Part shown: positions 1 through 5,971 of the stretch, piece after piece
How positions within the stretch are numbered: position 1 is the first letter of the stretch
Layout: each line of letters starts with the position of its first letter
DNA from: Actinomyces sp.
GTDB taxonomy: Bacteria > Actinomycetota > Actinomycetes > Actinomycetales > Actinomycetaceae
Direction of reading: 5' to 3'
NCBI RefSeq assembly: GCF_030530635.1
Contig: NZ_JAUMUL010000087.1
Coordinates: forward strand, 1-9,100
Length of the DNA stretch: 9,100 bases
Notes under the pieces: generated by a model
What the model was told of the DNA's origin: nothing
What the model saw: the letters and a program-made list of their open reading frames with translations, nothing else
Database searches by the model: none
Translations under genes and position numbers: made by a program

Positions 1-2
1 CC

Positions 3-119
3 GCGGAGACGGCAGCCACCGTCGCCTCCGGGAACGTCGCCACCGCCGGCACCTACCGGGTGCGCATCCAGCTGGATGGCGCCGACCTGACCGAGGACCG
101 CGTCTTCGTGATCAAGTAG
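3..119 (+). CDS. 3' end of an unrecognised protein gene (partial)
   Basis: An open frame enters from the left edge and ends at TAG 117-119, giving 38 visible residues that end in DRVFVIK. Nearly every codon ends in G or C, as in the clear genes of this window, which supports real coding. The piece TYRVRIQLDGADLTEDRVF alternates polar and hydrophobic residues, like the last beta strands of an extracellular Ig-like or other beta-sandwich domain, but I cannot assign a family. It converges on disA with a 128-base gap. The start and most of the gene lie outside the window. Confidence 0.55.
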   Translation, partial: AETAATVASGNVATAGTYRVRIQLDGADLTEDRVFVIK

Positions 120-247
120 GTAATGATGCTGTTATACGGGTCCAATACCGTACAGCGATTCGAGGCGGCGCTTGCGCGGAGTGATGCGGTGCGCTTCATC
201 ATCGATAGGTGGTCTGCGCGCCGGCGTGCCGGAGGCGCTCGTCCCAC
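120..247. other. Convergent intergenic gap with weak hairpin
   Basis: These 128 bases separate the stop of the partial left gene from the stop of disA, so transcription from both sides should end here. The only neat structure I see is TACGG (135-139) and CCGTA (148-152) around an 8-base loop. No run of T follows on either strand, so it is at best a weak bidirectional terminator. No open frame with coding character is visible. Confidence 0.25.
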
Positions 248-1318
248 TCACGCGTAGCGGTCGGCGATGGAGACTTCCGCCAGGCGCGACAGCCCATCTC
301 GCAGGGTGCGGGCCTGACGCTGTTCGACGCCGTCGACAGCCTCCAGCTCCTCGACCGTCGCTCCCAGCACCGCCTGCAACGAACCCCAGTTGTCTACCAC
401 GGCGCGTGCTGTCGCCAGCGGCAGCCGTGGGATCTTGGCGAGGATACGCAGCCCGCGGGGTGATACGGAGGCATCCAGGTCCTGCCCGTCGGCACCGCCG
501 AGTCCAATCGAACGGGCAACCATGGCCAGATCCAGCAGGGCGGGGGATCCCACCCACTTCAACCTGGCATCGACGGCGGCGATCTCCAGTCCCTGCGGCA
601 GGTAATCGGTCAGCAGGAAGTCACGCTCCGCCATCAGCCCGCGGGTGAGCTCCTCCACCTGCAGGGCCAGCAGTCTCCCGTCGGTGCCCAACTCGACCAC
701 GTAGCCGTCGATGTCGGAGGCGATGCGGCTGACCATCTCCAGCAGCTGGAGCACGGCGGTCACGTCTCGTACGGTGACCAGGTCCTCGATCTCCAGGGCG
801 TCCAGGCCGCCGGAGATCTTGTCCAGGCGCGCCTTGTACCGCTCCAGGGTGGCCAGTGCCTGATTCGCGCGCGCCAAAATGGCCTCACTGGGCTCGATGA
901 CATGCCGGCGACCATCCACGTACAAGGAGATGATCCGCATCGACTGGCTCACGGAAATCACCGGATGCCCGGTCTGACGGGCGACGCGCTCGGCGGTGCG
1001 ATGACGCATGCCGGCCTCAGCGGTCTCTATGGAGGCGTTGGGCAGCAGCTGCACGTTCGCCCGCCGAATGCGATTGTTAGCCCGATCCACCACGACGGCA
1101 CCGTCCATCTTGGCCAGCTCTCGCAGCTGGGCGGCGGTGACTTCCACATCCAGCCTGAAGCCGCCCGAGGAGATCGCCTCAACCGTCTCGTCGAAGCCGA
1201 GCACGATGATAGCCCCGGTCCGCCCGCGCAGAATACGCTCCAGGCCGTCACGCAGTACGGTGCCGGGGGCGATGAGAGCGAGTGTCTCGCGCAGCAGGTT
1301 AGCTGTGGTCTCGGTCAT
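248..1318 (-). CDS. disA: DNA integrity scanning diadenylate cyclase DisA
   Basis: DisA condenses two ATP into the second messenger cyclic di-AMP. It works as an octamer that scans DNA, and branched structures such as Holliday junctions inhibit it. The 356 residues match the usual family length. The N-terminal DAC domain (about 1-150) carries the DGA motif at 72-74 and the RHR motif at 105-107 within RHRTAERVA, the expected catalytic and ATP-binding signatures. A helical linker follows (about 150-290), then a helix-hairpin-helix DNA-binding domain (about 293-346, from LAKIPRLPLATARAVV to VDGVEQRQA). The ATG at 1316-1318 has AGGAG (1325-1329) six bases upstream. The gene lies downstream of radA on the same strand, the usual actinobacterial order; RadA is known to bind DisA and lower its activity in Bacillus and mycobacteria. 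No motif residue appears to be lost, so the enzyme should be active. Confidence 0.97.
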   Translation of the reverse strand: MTETTANLLRETLALIAPGTVLRDGLERILRGRTGAIIVLGFDETVEAISSGGFRLDVEVTAAQLRELAKMDGAVVVDRANNRIRRANVQLLPNASIETAEAGMRHRTAERVARQTGHPVISVSQSMRIISLYVDGRRHVIEPSEAILARANQALATLERYKARLDKISGGLDALEIEDLVTVRDVTAVLQLLEMVSRIASDIDGYVVELGTDGRLLALQVEELTRGLMAERDFLLTDYLPQGLEIAAVDARLKWVGSPALLDLAMVARSIGLGGADGQDLDASVSPRGLRILAKIPRLPLATARAVVDNWGSLQAVLGATVEELEAVDGVEQRQARTLRDGLSRLAEVSIADRYA

Positions 1319-1361
1319 GGGATTCTCCTAGGAATGGACCGGGGCGCGCCGAGTCGTGCAC

Positions 1362-1376
1362 GCACCGGACCGGTGC
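1362..1376. repeat. Perfect 15-bp inverted repeat upstream of disA
   Basis: GCACCGG (1362-1368) and CCGGTGC (1370-1376) are perfect inverted copies around one central A. This can be a dimeric-protein operator, or in RNA a 5-bp stem with a GGACC loop. It lies in the disA leader, 43 bases upstream of the start codon. No T run follows, so it is not a classical terminator. Confidence 0.5.
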
Positions 1377-1380
1377 CTGA

Positions 1381-1397
1381 TCATGCTAGCCGCATGA
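1381..1397. repeat. Small hairpin in the radA-disA gap
   Basis: TCATGC (1381-1386) and GCATGA (1392-1397) form a perfect 6-bp stem with the 5-base loop TAGCC. It sits 4 bases from the 15-bp inverted repeat at 1362-1376, so the disA leader could fold into two adjacent stem-loops. On the minus strand the sequence TAGCAT within it resembles a -10 element for disA, but I see no convincing -35. Confidence 0.4.
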
Positions 1398-1474
1398 GGC
1401 GGCACGACGCCGTGAAACCGGTCGCGCCGGAGTGTGCCAGGCCGCGGCGCGAAACGAACCCGCCGGCGTTCCCG

Positions 1475-1487
1475 CGCCCGGTGGGCG
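1475..1487 (-). terminator. Weak hairpin just after radA
   Basis: CGCCC and GGGCG flank a 3-base loop 12 bases beyond the radA stop. There is no T tract. In such GC-rich genomes this may be a weak terminator or only a pause site. Readthrough from radA into disA is likely. Confidence 0.25.
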
Positions 1488-1498
1488 ACGATTACAAT

Positions 1499-2920
1499 TC
1501 AACCGCGCGGCAGGGCCGCCCCGACGGCCTCGCTGAGATGCGCGACCGGCAGAATGTGGACGCCTTCGACGCCCCGCAGCTCCTTCGACCCCGCCAGAGG
1601 CACGATAGCCCGATCGAAGCCCAGACGTGCCGCCTCGGCCAGCCGCCGCTGCACGCCCACGGTCGCCCGCACCTCCCCGGTCAGCCCCACCTCTCCGAAG
1701 GCCACCAGACCCGGGGGAGTGGGGAGGTTCTGAGCGGCAGAGACCACGGCGAGTGCCACCGCCAGGTCCGTGGCCGGCTCCACCGCCCGTGCACCGCCCA
1801 CGGTGGACACGTAAACATCCGCAGCCGATGTGTCCAGGCGCAGGCGCGCCGCGAGCACCGCCAGTGCCATCGCCACTCGGGAGTGGTCCACGCCGGAGGT
1901 GGTGCGGCGCGGAGAGCCGGCGGCGGTTCCTGCAACCAGGGCCTGAATCTCCACCGGCATGGGACGGCGTCCCTCCAGCGTCACCGTGGCGCAGGTGCCC
2001 GGAACCTCACTGCGCGCCGCCGACAGGAACAGACCCGAAGGGTCGGCCAGGCCGGCAATGCCGCGCTCACCCAGATCGAAGCAGCCCACCTCATCGGTGG
2101 GGCCATAGCGGTTCTTCACCGCACGCAGGAGCCGGAGCCGAGCATGGCGGTCTCCCTCGAACTGGCAGACGACGTCCACCAGGTGCTCCAGCACCCGCGG
2201 ACCGGCGATGCCGCCGTCCTTGGTCACATGCCCCACCAGCAGCACCGGAATGGCGCGCTCCTTGGCCACCTGGATGAGCGCACTCGCGACCGCGCGGACC
2301 TGAGTGATGCCTCCCGCCCCGCCCTCGACCTGAGTGGAGGCGATGGTCTGGATCGAATCCACGATCAACAGTGACGGGGCGGCGTCCTGAACGTGCCCGA
2401 GGAGTGCGCCCAGTTCGGTTTCGGCGGCCAGCAGCAGTGCCGGATCAATGGCGCCGATGCGCTCGGCGCGCAATCGCACCTGGCTGGCCGACTCCTCACC
2501 GGTCACGTACAGCACCGGCCCGTGCCCGCGCTCGCGGGAGGCGGCGGCAGCCTTGGCGGCGACATCCAGCAGCAGGGTCGACTTACCGACGCCGGGCTCC
2601 CCGGCCAGCAGCACCACCGCCCCGGGGACCACTCCGCCCCCGAGTACCCGGTCCAACTCACCCACTCCGGTGGGGCGGGCGCGGGCCTCCTCGGCGCTCA
2701 CCTGCGCAATGGGGCGGGCGGCGACGGCGGGACGAGCCGGCGCGGCGGTGATGGTACTGCGCCCGGGTCCGCCACCCCCGCCCGAGGAGGGCTCGACGAA
2801 CTCCTCCAGCGTGCCCCAGGCACGGCACTCGCGACACTGACCGAGCCATTTGGGGCTGGTCCAGCCGCATTCGGTACACAGGTAGGAGGTGCGTGTCCTC
2901 GGGATCTTCGTGGTGGCCAT
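1499..2920 (-). CDS. radA: DNA repair protein RadA (Sms)
   Basis: RadA is a RecA-like ATPase that helps process recombination intermediates and promotes branch migration. The 473 residues fit the family. In order: a four-cysteine zinc finger (C15, C18, C29, C32; CTECGW...CRECRAWGT), a Gly/Pro-rich linker (about 44-75), a RecA-type core with Walker A GEPGVGKS at 107-114, a Walker B strand near LLIVDS (184-189), the RadA-specific KNRYG motif at 269-273 (usually KNRFG), and a C-terminal Lon-protease-like domain (about 280-473) with GGARAVEPATDLAVALAV, which is structural rather than proteolytic. I chose ATG 2918-2920 because MATTKIPRTRTSYLCTECGW is the normal family N-terminus, although it has no good Shine-Dalgarno. 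An in-frame ATG at 2978-2980 adds 20 Pro-rich residues and does have one (GAGGG, 5 bases away). disA follows on the same strand. Confidence 0.95.
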   Translation of the reverse strand: MATTKIPRTRTSYLCTECGWTSPKWLGQCRECRAWGTLEEFVEPSSGGGGGPGRSTITAAPARPAVAARPIAQVSAEEARARPTGVGELDRVLGGGVVPGAVVLLAGEPGVGKSTLLLDVAAKAAAASRERGHGPVLYVTGEESASQVRLRAERIGAIDPALLLAAETELGALLGHVQDAAPSLLIVDSIQTIASTQVEGGAGGITQVRAVASALIQVAKERAIPVLLVGHVTKDGGIAGPRVLEHLVDVVCQFEGDRHARLRLLRAVKNRYGPTDEVGCFDLGERGIAGLADPSGLFLSAARSEVPGTCATVTLEGRRPMPVEIQALVAGTAAGSPRRTTSGVDHSRVAMALAVLAARLRLDTSAADVYVSTVGGARAVEPATDLAVALAVVSAAQNLPTPPGLVAFGEVGLTGEVRATVGVQRRLAEAARLGFDRAIVPLAGSKELRGVEGVHILPVAHLSEAVGAALPRG

Positions 2921-2987
2921 GGCGGCAGGGTAGCGGGGGCCGCCGACATGAATTCGGGGCGGTGGTGGCTGCTGCGTCATTGAACCC

Positions 2988-3297
2988 TCAGGATCCGGAT
3001 GCGGGGCCGTGCGGCCGCCCGTACTGCTGCGGGCCGCCGTAGGCGGGTGACTGGCCGTAGGCGGAGGACTGCGCCGGAGCGGGTGCAGCGGGCTCGCCGG
3101 GGGTCCCGTAACCGGTCTGGCCGCATCCCACACCCAATGGGGCTCCGGTGACTGGATCGCGTCCGATGGTCTCCGCCAGCAGTCGGCGGTCCCTGGGACG
3201 CACCAGACGTGGCGACTTGGTGAGTTCGGGCCTGGCCGCATGACCGGGGCCGGGCCCCGCTCACACCCTCAGACTTGAAGAGCCACTTGACTGCCAC
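2988..3297 (-). pseudogene. Possible small, frame-disrupted gene, Gly/Tyr/Gln/Pro-rich
   Basis: From GTG 3203 to TGA 2988 runs a 71-codon frame with G/C-rich third positions and a biased tail (SSAYGQSPAYGGPQQYGRP) like the low-complexity tails of many actinobacterial membrane or secreted proteins. Upstream, the frame stays open only to a TGA at 3261-3263 and offers no ATG, GTG or TTG. In another frame, GTG 3295-3297 begins MAVKWLFKSEGVSG and would join it if one base were gained or lost in the G/C run near 3246-3260. This suggests a broken gene, a sequencing slip, or a short gene starting at GTG 3203 without a visible ribosome site. Its stop lies 7 bases before the alternative radA start at 2980, as in an operon. 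I do not recognise the protein. Coordinates cover the composite reading. Confidence 0.35.
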
Positions 3298-3350
3298 CGC
3301 CCGCGGTTCGCGTCACCGAAACGTGTTACTGGATGGTGGCAGGAGTGCCT

Positions 3351-3370
3351 TGCCGGGTGGGGACCCGGCA
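3351..3370. repeat. Perfect 8-bp hairpin upstream of the first siderophore lipoprotein
   Basis: TGCCGGGT (3351-3358) and ACCCGGCA (3363-3370) form a perfect stem with loop GGGG. It lies 68 bases before the TTG start of the binding-protein gene. No T run follows on either strand. TTGCCG (3350-3355) and TAGGAA (3371-3376) could be a poor promoter around it, with a 15-base spacer. Operator or attenuator roles are possible. I see no iron box in this upstream region. Confidence 0.45.
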
Positions 3371-3438
3371 TAGGAAAATGCCGGTGACCGAGCCTCGGCC
3401 GCCCGGTGCCGGGGACGCGACCGAAGGGATGATCGTCT

Positions 3439-4725
3439 TTGGCCGACTCCGCCGACTCCAACGAACCTGCCGACTCCCCGGATGTCGACGCCGCCTCCGC
3501 CACAGCCATTGAAGGCACCGGTCGTGGTCGCACAGCCGCAGCTTCACCCCGTGCCCGCGCCGGGTCCGGCGTGCGTAGGGCGCGGTTTGACCTGCGCCCG
3601 AGTCGCCGCGCGGTCCTGGTCGGCGCCTGGGCCTCGGGTGCCGCCGCACTGGCGGCCGCCTGCTCCTCCGGTGCCGGTCCCTCCACCGGTTCTTCTGCCG
3701 CGGCCGAAAACGCCTTGCAGGGCGCCACGGAGTCATTCCCCATCACCATTAAGCACACCTACGGCTCCACTACGATCGCGTCCGAACCTACCCGCATCGC
3801 GGCTATCTCCACCGTGGACGCCGACGTCGTGATCTCCCTGGGCCTGGTACCCGCAGGTGTGCCCGCGGTAGATGCTGCGGGCGATGACGCCTATCCCTGG
3901 ACCGTAGAGGGCCTTGACGCACTGGGTGCCGATGTTGGCACCGATGCGGCGCCCGCCGTGTACGACGACTTGGACGAGTTCGACGTCGAGGCGATGGCGG
4001 ACCTGGAGCCGGATCTCATCCTCGGCGTGCATTCGGGGATGAGCGAGCAGGAGTATCGCCGCCTCTCCGCCATCGCCCCCACCCTGGCGTATCCGGCCGA
4101 CGCCGTTGCCTATGAGGCCTCCTGGGAGGCGGTGACCGTGGCGGTCGGTCGGGCGCTGGGACGCTCTGCAGCCGCCGAGGCGCTGGTCAACACCACCACC
4201 GACGTCCTGACCTCCACCATTACCGCGAACCCGATTCTGCGCGGTGCCACCTATGCGGCGGTCTCGATCGACGTCTCCGGCCCGTCCATCACCCTGTACA
4301 CCGAGTCGGACACGCGTTCGCAGGTGCTGTGGCAGTTGGGGCTGACGCCGGCCCCCGTCGTCGCCAGGGCGGGGCAGGATGCCGACGACGTCGCGGTGAG
4401 CTTCCCGCTTGCCGATGCCGCGCAACTCACCGCCGATCTGTTGTGGGTCCAGGTGGGGGACACGGACGCCGTAGAATCCATTAAGACCGATCCACGGCTG
4501 GCGACGATACCTGCGGTCGCGGCCGGCACCGCGCTGTTCGTCACCGACACGATGGCCGCCGCCAGCCTGAAGGCCGCCTCGCCGCTGTCGCTGCCGTGGT
4601 GCTGCGAGCACCACGTTCCCGACATTGCGGCCGCCGTCGAGACGAGCAGGGCCGTGGCTACCGCATCTGCCACTGCCGTCGGCAGTGCCGCAGCGAGTCC
4701 GGCTGCCTCCTCCACGGCGCCGTGA
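3439..4725 (+). CDS. Iron-siderophore ABC transporter binding lipoprotein, FepB/FecB class
   Basis: This is a membrane-anchored extracellular solute-binding protein of the class III (COG0614, FepB/FhuD-like) type, which captures ferric siderophore for an ABC permease. From TTG 3439 it has 428 residues. A polar N-terminal stretch (1-50) precedes a Tat-like signal, SRRAVLV at 55-61, a hydrophobic core, and a lipobox LAAAC ending at C75. The binding domain runs from about ITIKHTYGSTTI (102) to about 405, with family hallmarks EPTRIAAIS, DLEPDLILGVHSG and ISLGLVPAG. SPLSLPW (381-387) is the usual C-terminal lobe motif but is followed by CCEHH (388-392). An Ala/Ser/Thr-rich tail ends the protein. 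An in-frame TGA at 3430-3432 excludes an earlier start; GAAGGGA (3423-3429) serves TTG 3439. GTG 3571 (residue 45) is an alternative giving a compact signal peptide. Its ligand is unknown. It differs in subfamily from the next gene's product and has no permease of its own in the window. Confidence 0.85.
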   Translation: MADSADSNEPADSPDVDAASATAIEGTGRGRTAAASPRARAGSGVRRARFDLRPSRRAVLVGAWASGAAALAAACSSGAGPSTGSSAAAENALQGATESFPITIKHTYGSTTIASEPTRIAAISTVDADVVISLGLVPAGVPAVDAAGDDAYPWTVEGLDALGADVGTDAAPAVYDDLDEFDVEAMADLEPDLILGVHSGMSEQEYRRLSAIAPTLAYPADAVAYEASWEAVTVAVGRALGRSAAAEALVNTTTDVLTSTITANPILRGATYAAVSIDVSGPSITLYTESDTRSQVLWQLGLTPAPVVARAGQDADDVAVSFPLADAAQLTADLLWVQVGDTDAVESIKTDPRLATIPAVAAGTALFVTDTMAAASLKAASPLSLPWCCEHHVPDIAAAVETSRAVATASATAVGSAAASPAASSTAP

Positions 4726-4741
4726 AACCGGGCTGGCGCCG
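4715..4741 (+). terminator. Possible terminator at the end of the first lipoprotein gene
   Basis: CGGCGCC (4715-4721) and GGCGCCG (4735-4741) form a perfect 7-bp stem around a 13-base loop that includes the TGA stop (4723-4725). No T tract follows. It may reduce readthrough toward the iron-regulated operon, which has its own promoter region about 80 bases downstream. Confidence 0.3.
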
Positions 4742-4822
4742 CAGTGACCGATCTGGGCACGTGACTTCTACCGATCTCGGCGATGAGACAGTACTTGCCG
4801 GGACCGAGGAGAGGAATGTAGG

Positions 4823-4852
4823 TTAACCATAGGTAGGTGAACCTGACCTAAT
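4823..4852 (+). promoter_or_regulatory. Likely promoter of the siderophore importer operon
   Basis: TTAACC (4823-4828) and CCTAAT (4847-4852), 18 bases apart, each match four of six bases of the sigma-70 -35 and -10 consensus. A start of transcription near 4859 would leave about 60 bases of leader before ATG 4919. The iron box at 4833-4851 covers the spacer and -10, a placement expected for repression. Element assignment is by eye. Confidence 0.4.
4833..4851. promoter_or_regulatory. DtxR/IdeR-type iron box
   Basis: GTAGGTGAACCTGACCTAA agrees at 15 of 19 positions with the DtxR/IdeR consensus TTAGGTTAGSCTAACCTAA recalled from the literature. A further half-site, TAGGTTAACC (4819-4828), with the 8-base palindrome GGTTAACC, lies just upstream and may hold a second dimer. 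Bound by the Fe(II)-loaded repressor, the box would shut off the downstream importer when iron is sufficient. The repressor gene is not in the window. Confidence 0.75.
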
Positions 4853-4918
4853 GGGGAGGGTTTGTCTATGTATCTCGCGTGGGCGATCCTCGCGAGCCCT
4901 ACGATCCCAAAGGAAGAC

Positions 4919-5971
4919 ATGTCTCGTAAGCTCCCTGCGCTCCTGGCGCTGTCGGCGGCCGTCAGCCTGGTACTGGCAGGCTGCTCCGGTGCCGCCGACT
5001 CCGCCTCCACCGCCACGGCGTCGGCTGCGCCGGCCTCCGGTGACGCGGCCGTTACCGCCGACAGCTCTGCAACCACACCGGCCACCCGGGCCTCCTCGGT
5101 CACCATTGAGGACAACCATGGCTCGGTGGAGATCGCGCTGCCCGTGCAGCGGGCGGCCGCGACCGACAACCGCACCTTCGAGGTGCTCGCCCAGTGGGGC
5201 GTTCCGCTGGTCGCCGCCCCCAAGAGGATCATGCCCTCCACCGTTACCGCCTACAACGGCGACGACGTGGCCGACCTGGGCAACCATCGTGAGCCCGATC
5301 TGGAGGCCCTGGTGGCGGCCGCACCTGACCTGGTCATTGTCGGCCAGCGCTTCGCCGGTCACTACGACTCCATCGCACAGCTCACCCCCGAGGCCGCCCT
5401 CCTCGACCTCGATCCGCGCGACGGCCAGCCCTTCGACGCCGAACTCAAGCGGCAGGTGACCGCCCTGGGACAGGTGTTCGGCAAGGAGGCCGAGGCCGAG
5501 CAACTCATCGCCGATTTCGATGCCGCCGTGGACCGCGCCAAGAAGGCCTACGACGGCTCCTCGAAGGTCATGGCCGTCATCGTCTCCGGCGGCGAGATCG
5601 GCTACTCGGGCCCCACCACCGGACGCACCTGGGGGCCGGTGTTCGACCTGCTCGGACTGAAGCCGGCCCTTGAGGTGCAGGCCTCAACCGATGACCACCA
5701 GGGCGACGACGTCTCCGTGGAGCAGATCGCCGAGTCCAACCCGGACTGGATCTTCGTCATGGACCGCGACGCCGCCATCAGCGCGGATGACCCGAGCTAC
5801 ACCCCCGCAGCGGACGTAATCGCCGGCAACGCCGCTCTGCAGAACGTCACCGCGGTGAACTCCAAGCAGATCGTCTACGCCCCGGCCGACACCTACACCA
5901 ACGAATCGATCATCACCTACACAGAGATCCTCAACTCGATCGCCGACGCCTTCGAAGGTGCCAAGAACTGA
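4919..5971 (+). CDS. Siderophore-binding lipoprotein, CeuE/YclQ type
   Basis: This is the substrate-binding protein of the importer encoded by the next three genes. It has 350 residues. A signal peptide with lipobox LAGC (19-22) makes C22 the lipid-anchored residue, followed by an Ala/Ser/Thr linker (23-60). The binding domain has VTIEDNHGSVEIALP (61-75), the lobe-connecting helix region VFGKEAEAEQLIADFDAAVDRAKKA and ESNPDWIFVMDRDAAIS, which closely resemble YclQ (petrobactin) and CeuE. CeuE binds tetradentate catecholates through a His and a Tyr; H260 in STDDHQGD and Y326 in ADTYTNES fall in the matching places, so a similar ferric catecholate ligand is plausible. ATG 4919 has AAGGA (4910-4914) four bases away and gives a standard signal peptide. 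An in-frame ATG 4868 also has a G-rich site but would lie only about 9 bases from the inferred transcript start. The gene is preceded by an iron box. Confidence 0.9.
   Translation: MSRKLPALLALSAAVSLVLAGCSGAADSASTATASAAPASGDAAVTADSSATTPATRASSVTIEDNHGSVEIALPVQRAAATDNRTFEVLAQWGVPLVAAPKRIMPSTVTAYNGDDVADLGNHREPDLEALVAAAPDLVIVGQRFAGHYDSIAQLTPEAALLDLDPRDGQPFDAELKRQVTALGQVFGKEAEAEQLIADFDAAVDRAKKAYDGSSKVMAVIVSGGEIGYSGPTTGRTWGPVFDLLGLKPALEVQASTDDHQGDDVSVEQIAESNPDWIFVMDRDAAISADDPSYTPAADVIAGNAALQNVTAVNSKQIVYAPADTYTNESIITYTEILNSIADAFEGAKN
5954..5970 (+). promoter_or_regulatory. Ribosome site and CTG start of the first permease
   Basis: GAAGG (5954-5958) lies 9 bases before CTG 5968-5970, which overlaps the TGA (5969-5971) of the preceding gene as CTGA. 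The usual form would be ATGA. In this frame I found no ATG, GTG or TTG from 5821 to 6078, so this site decides the start. Confidence 0.5.

Noticed and set aside
902..2374. Long plus-strand open frame of 490 codons across disA and radA
   Set aside because: It lies opposite two clear, motif-bearing genes, crosses their intergenic gap, and translates to a His/Arg/Gly-rich sequence without domains. This is a typical antisense shadow in high-GC DNA.
4741..4780. Short direct repeat ACCGATCT twice after the first lipoprotein gene
   Set aside because: Two 8-base copies are expected by chance often enough at this composition, and no further copies or symmetry are present.
4868..4918. In-frame ATG 4868 with GGGGAGGG (4853-4860) as the start of the CeuE-type gene
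   Set aside because: It would sit about 9 bases from the inferred transcript start and place 17 non-signal residues before a standard lipoprotein signal peptide. ATG 4919 also has a ribosome site. It remains possible if transcription starts further upstream.
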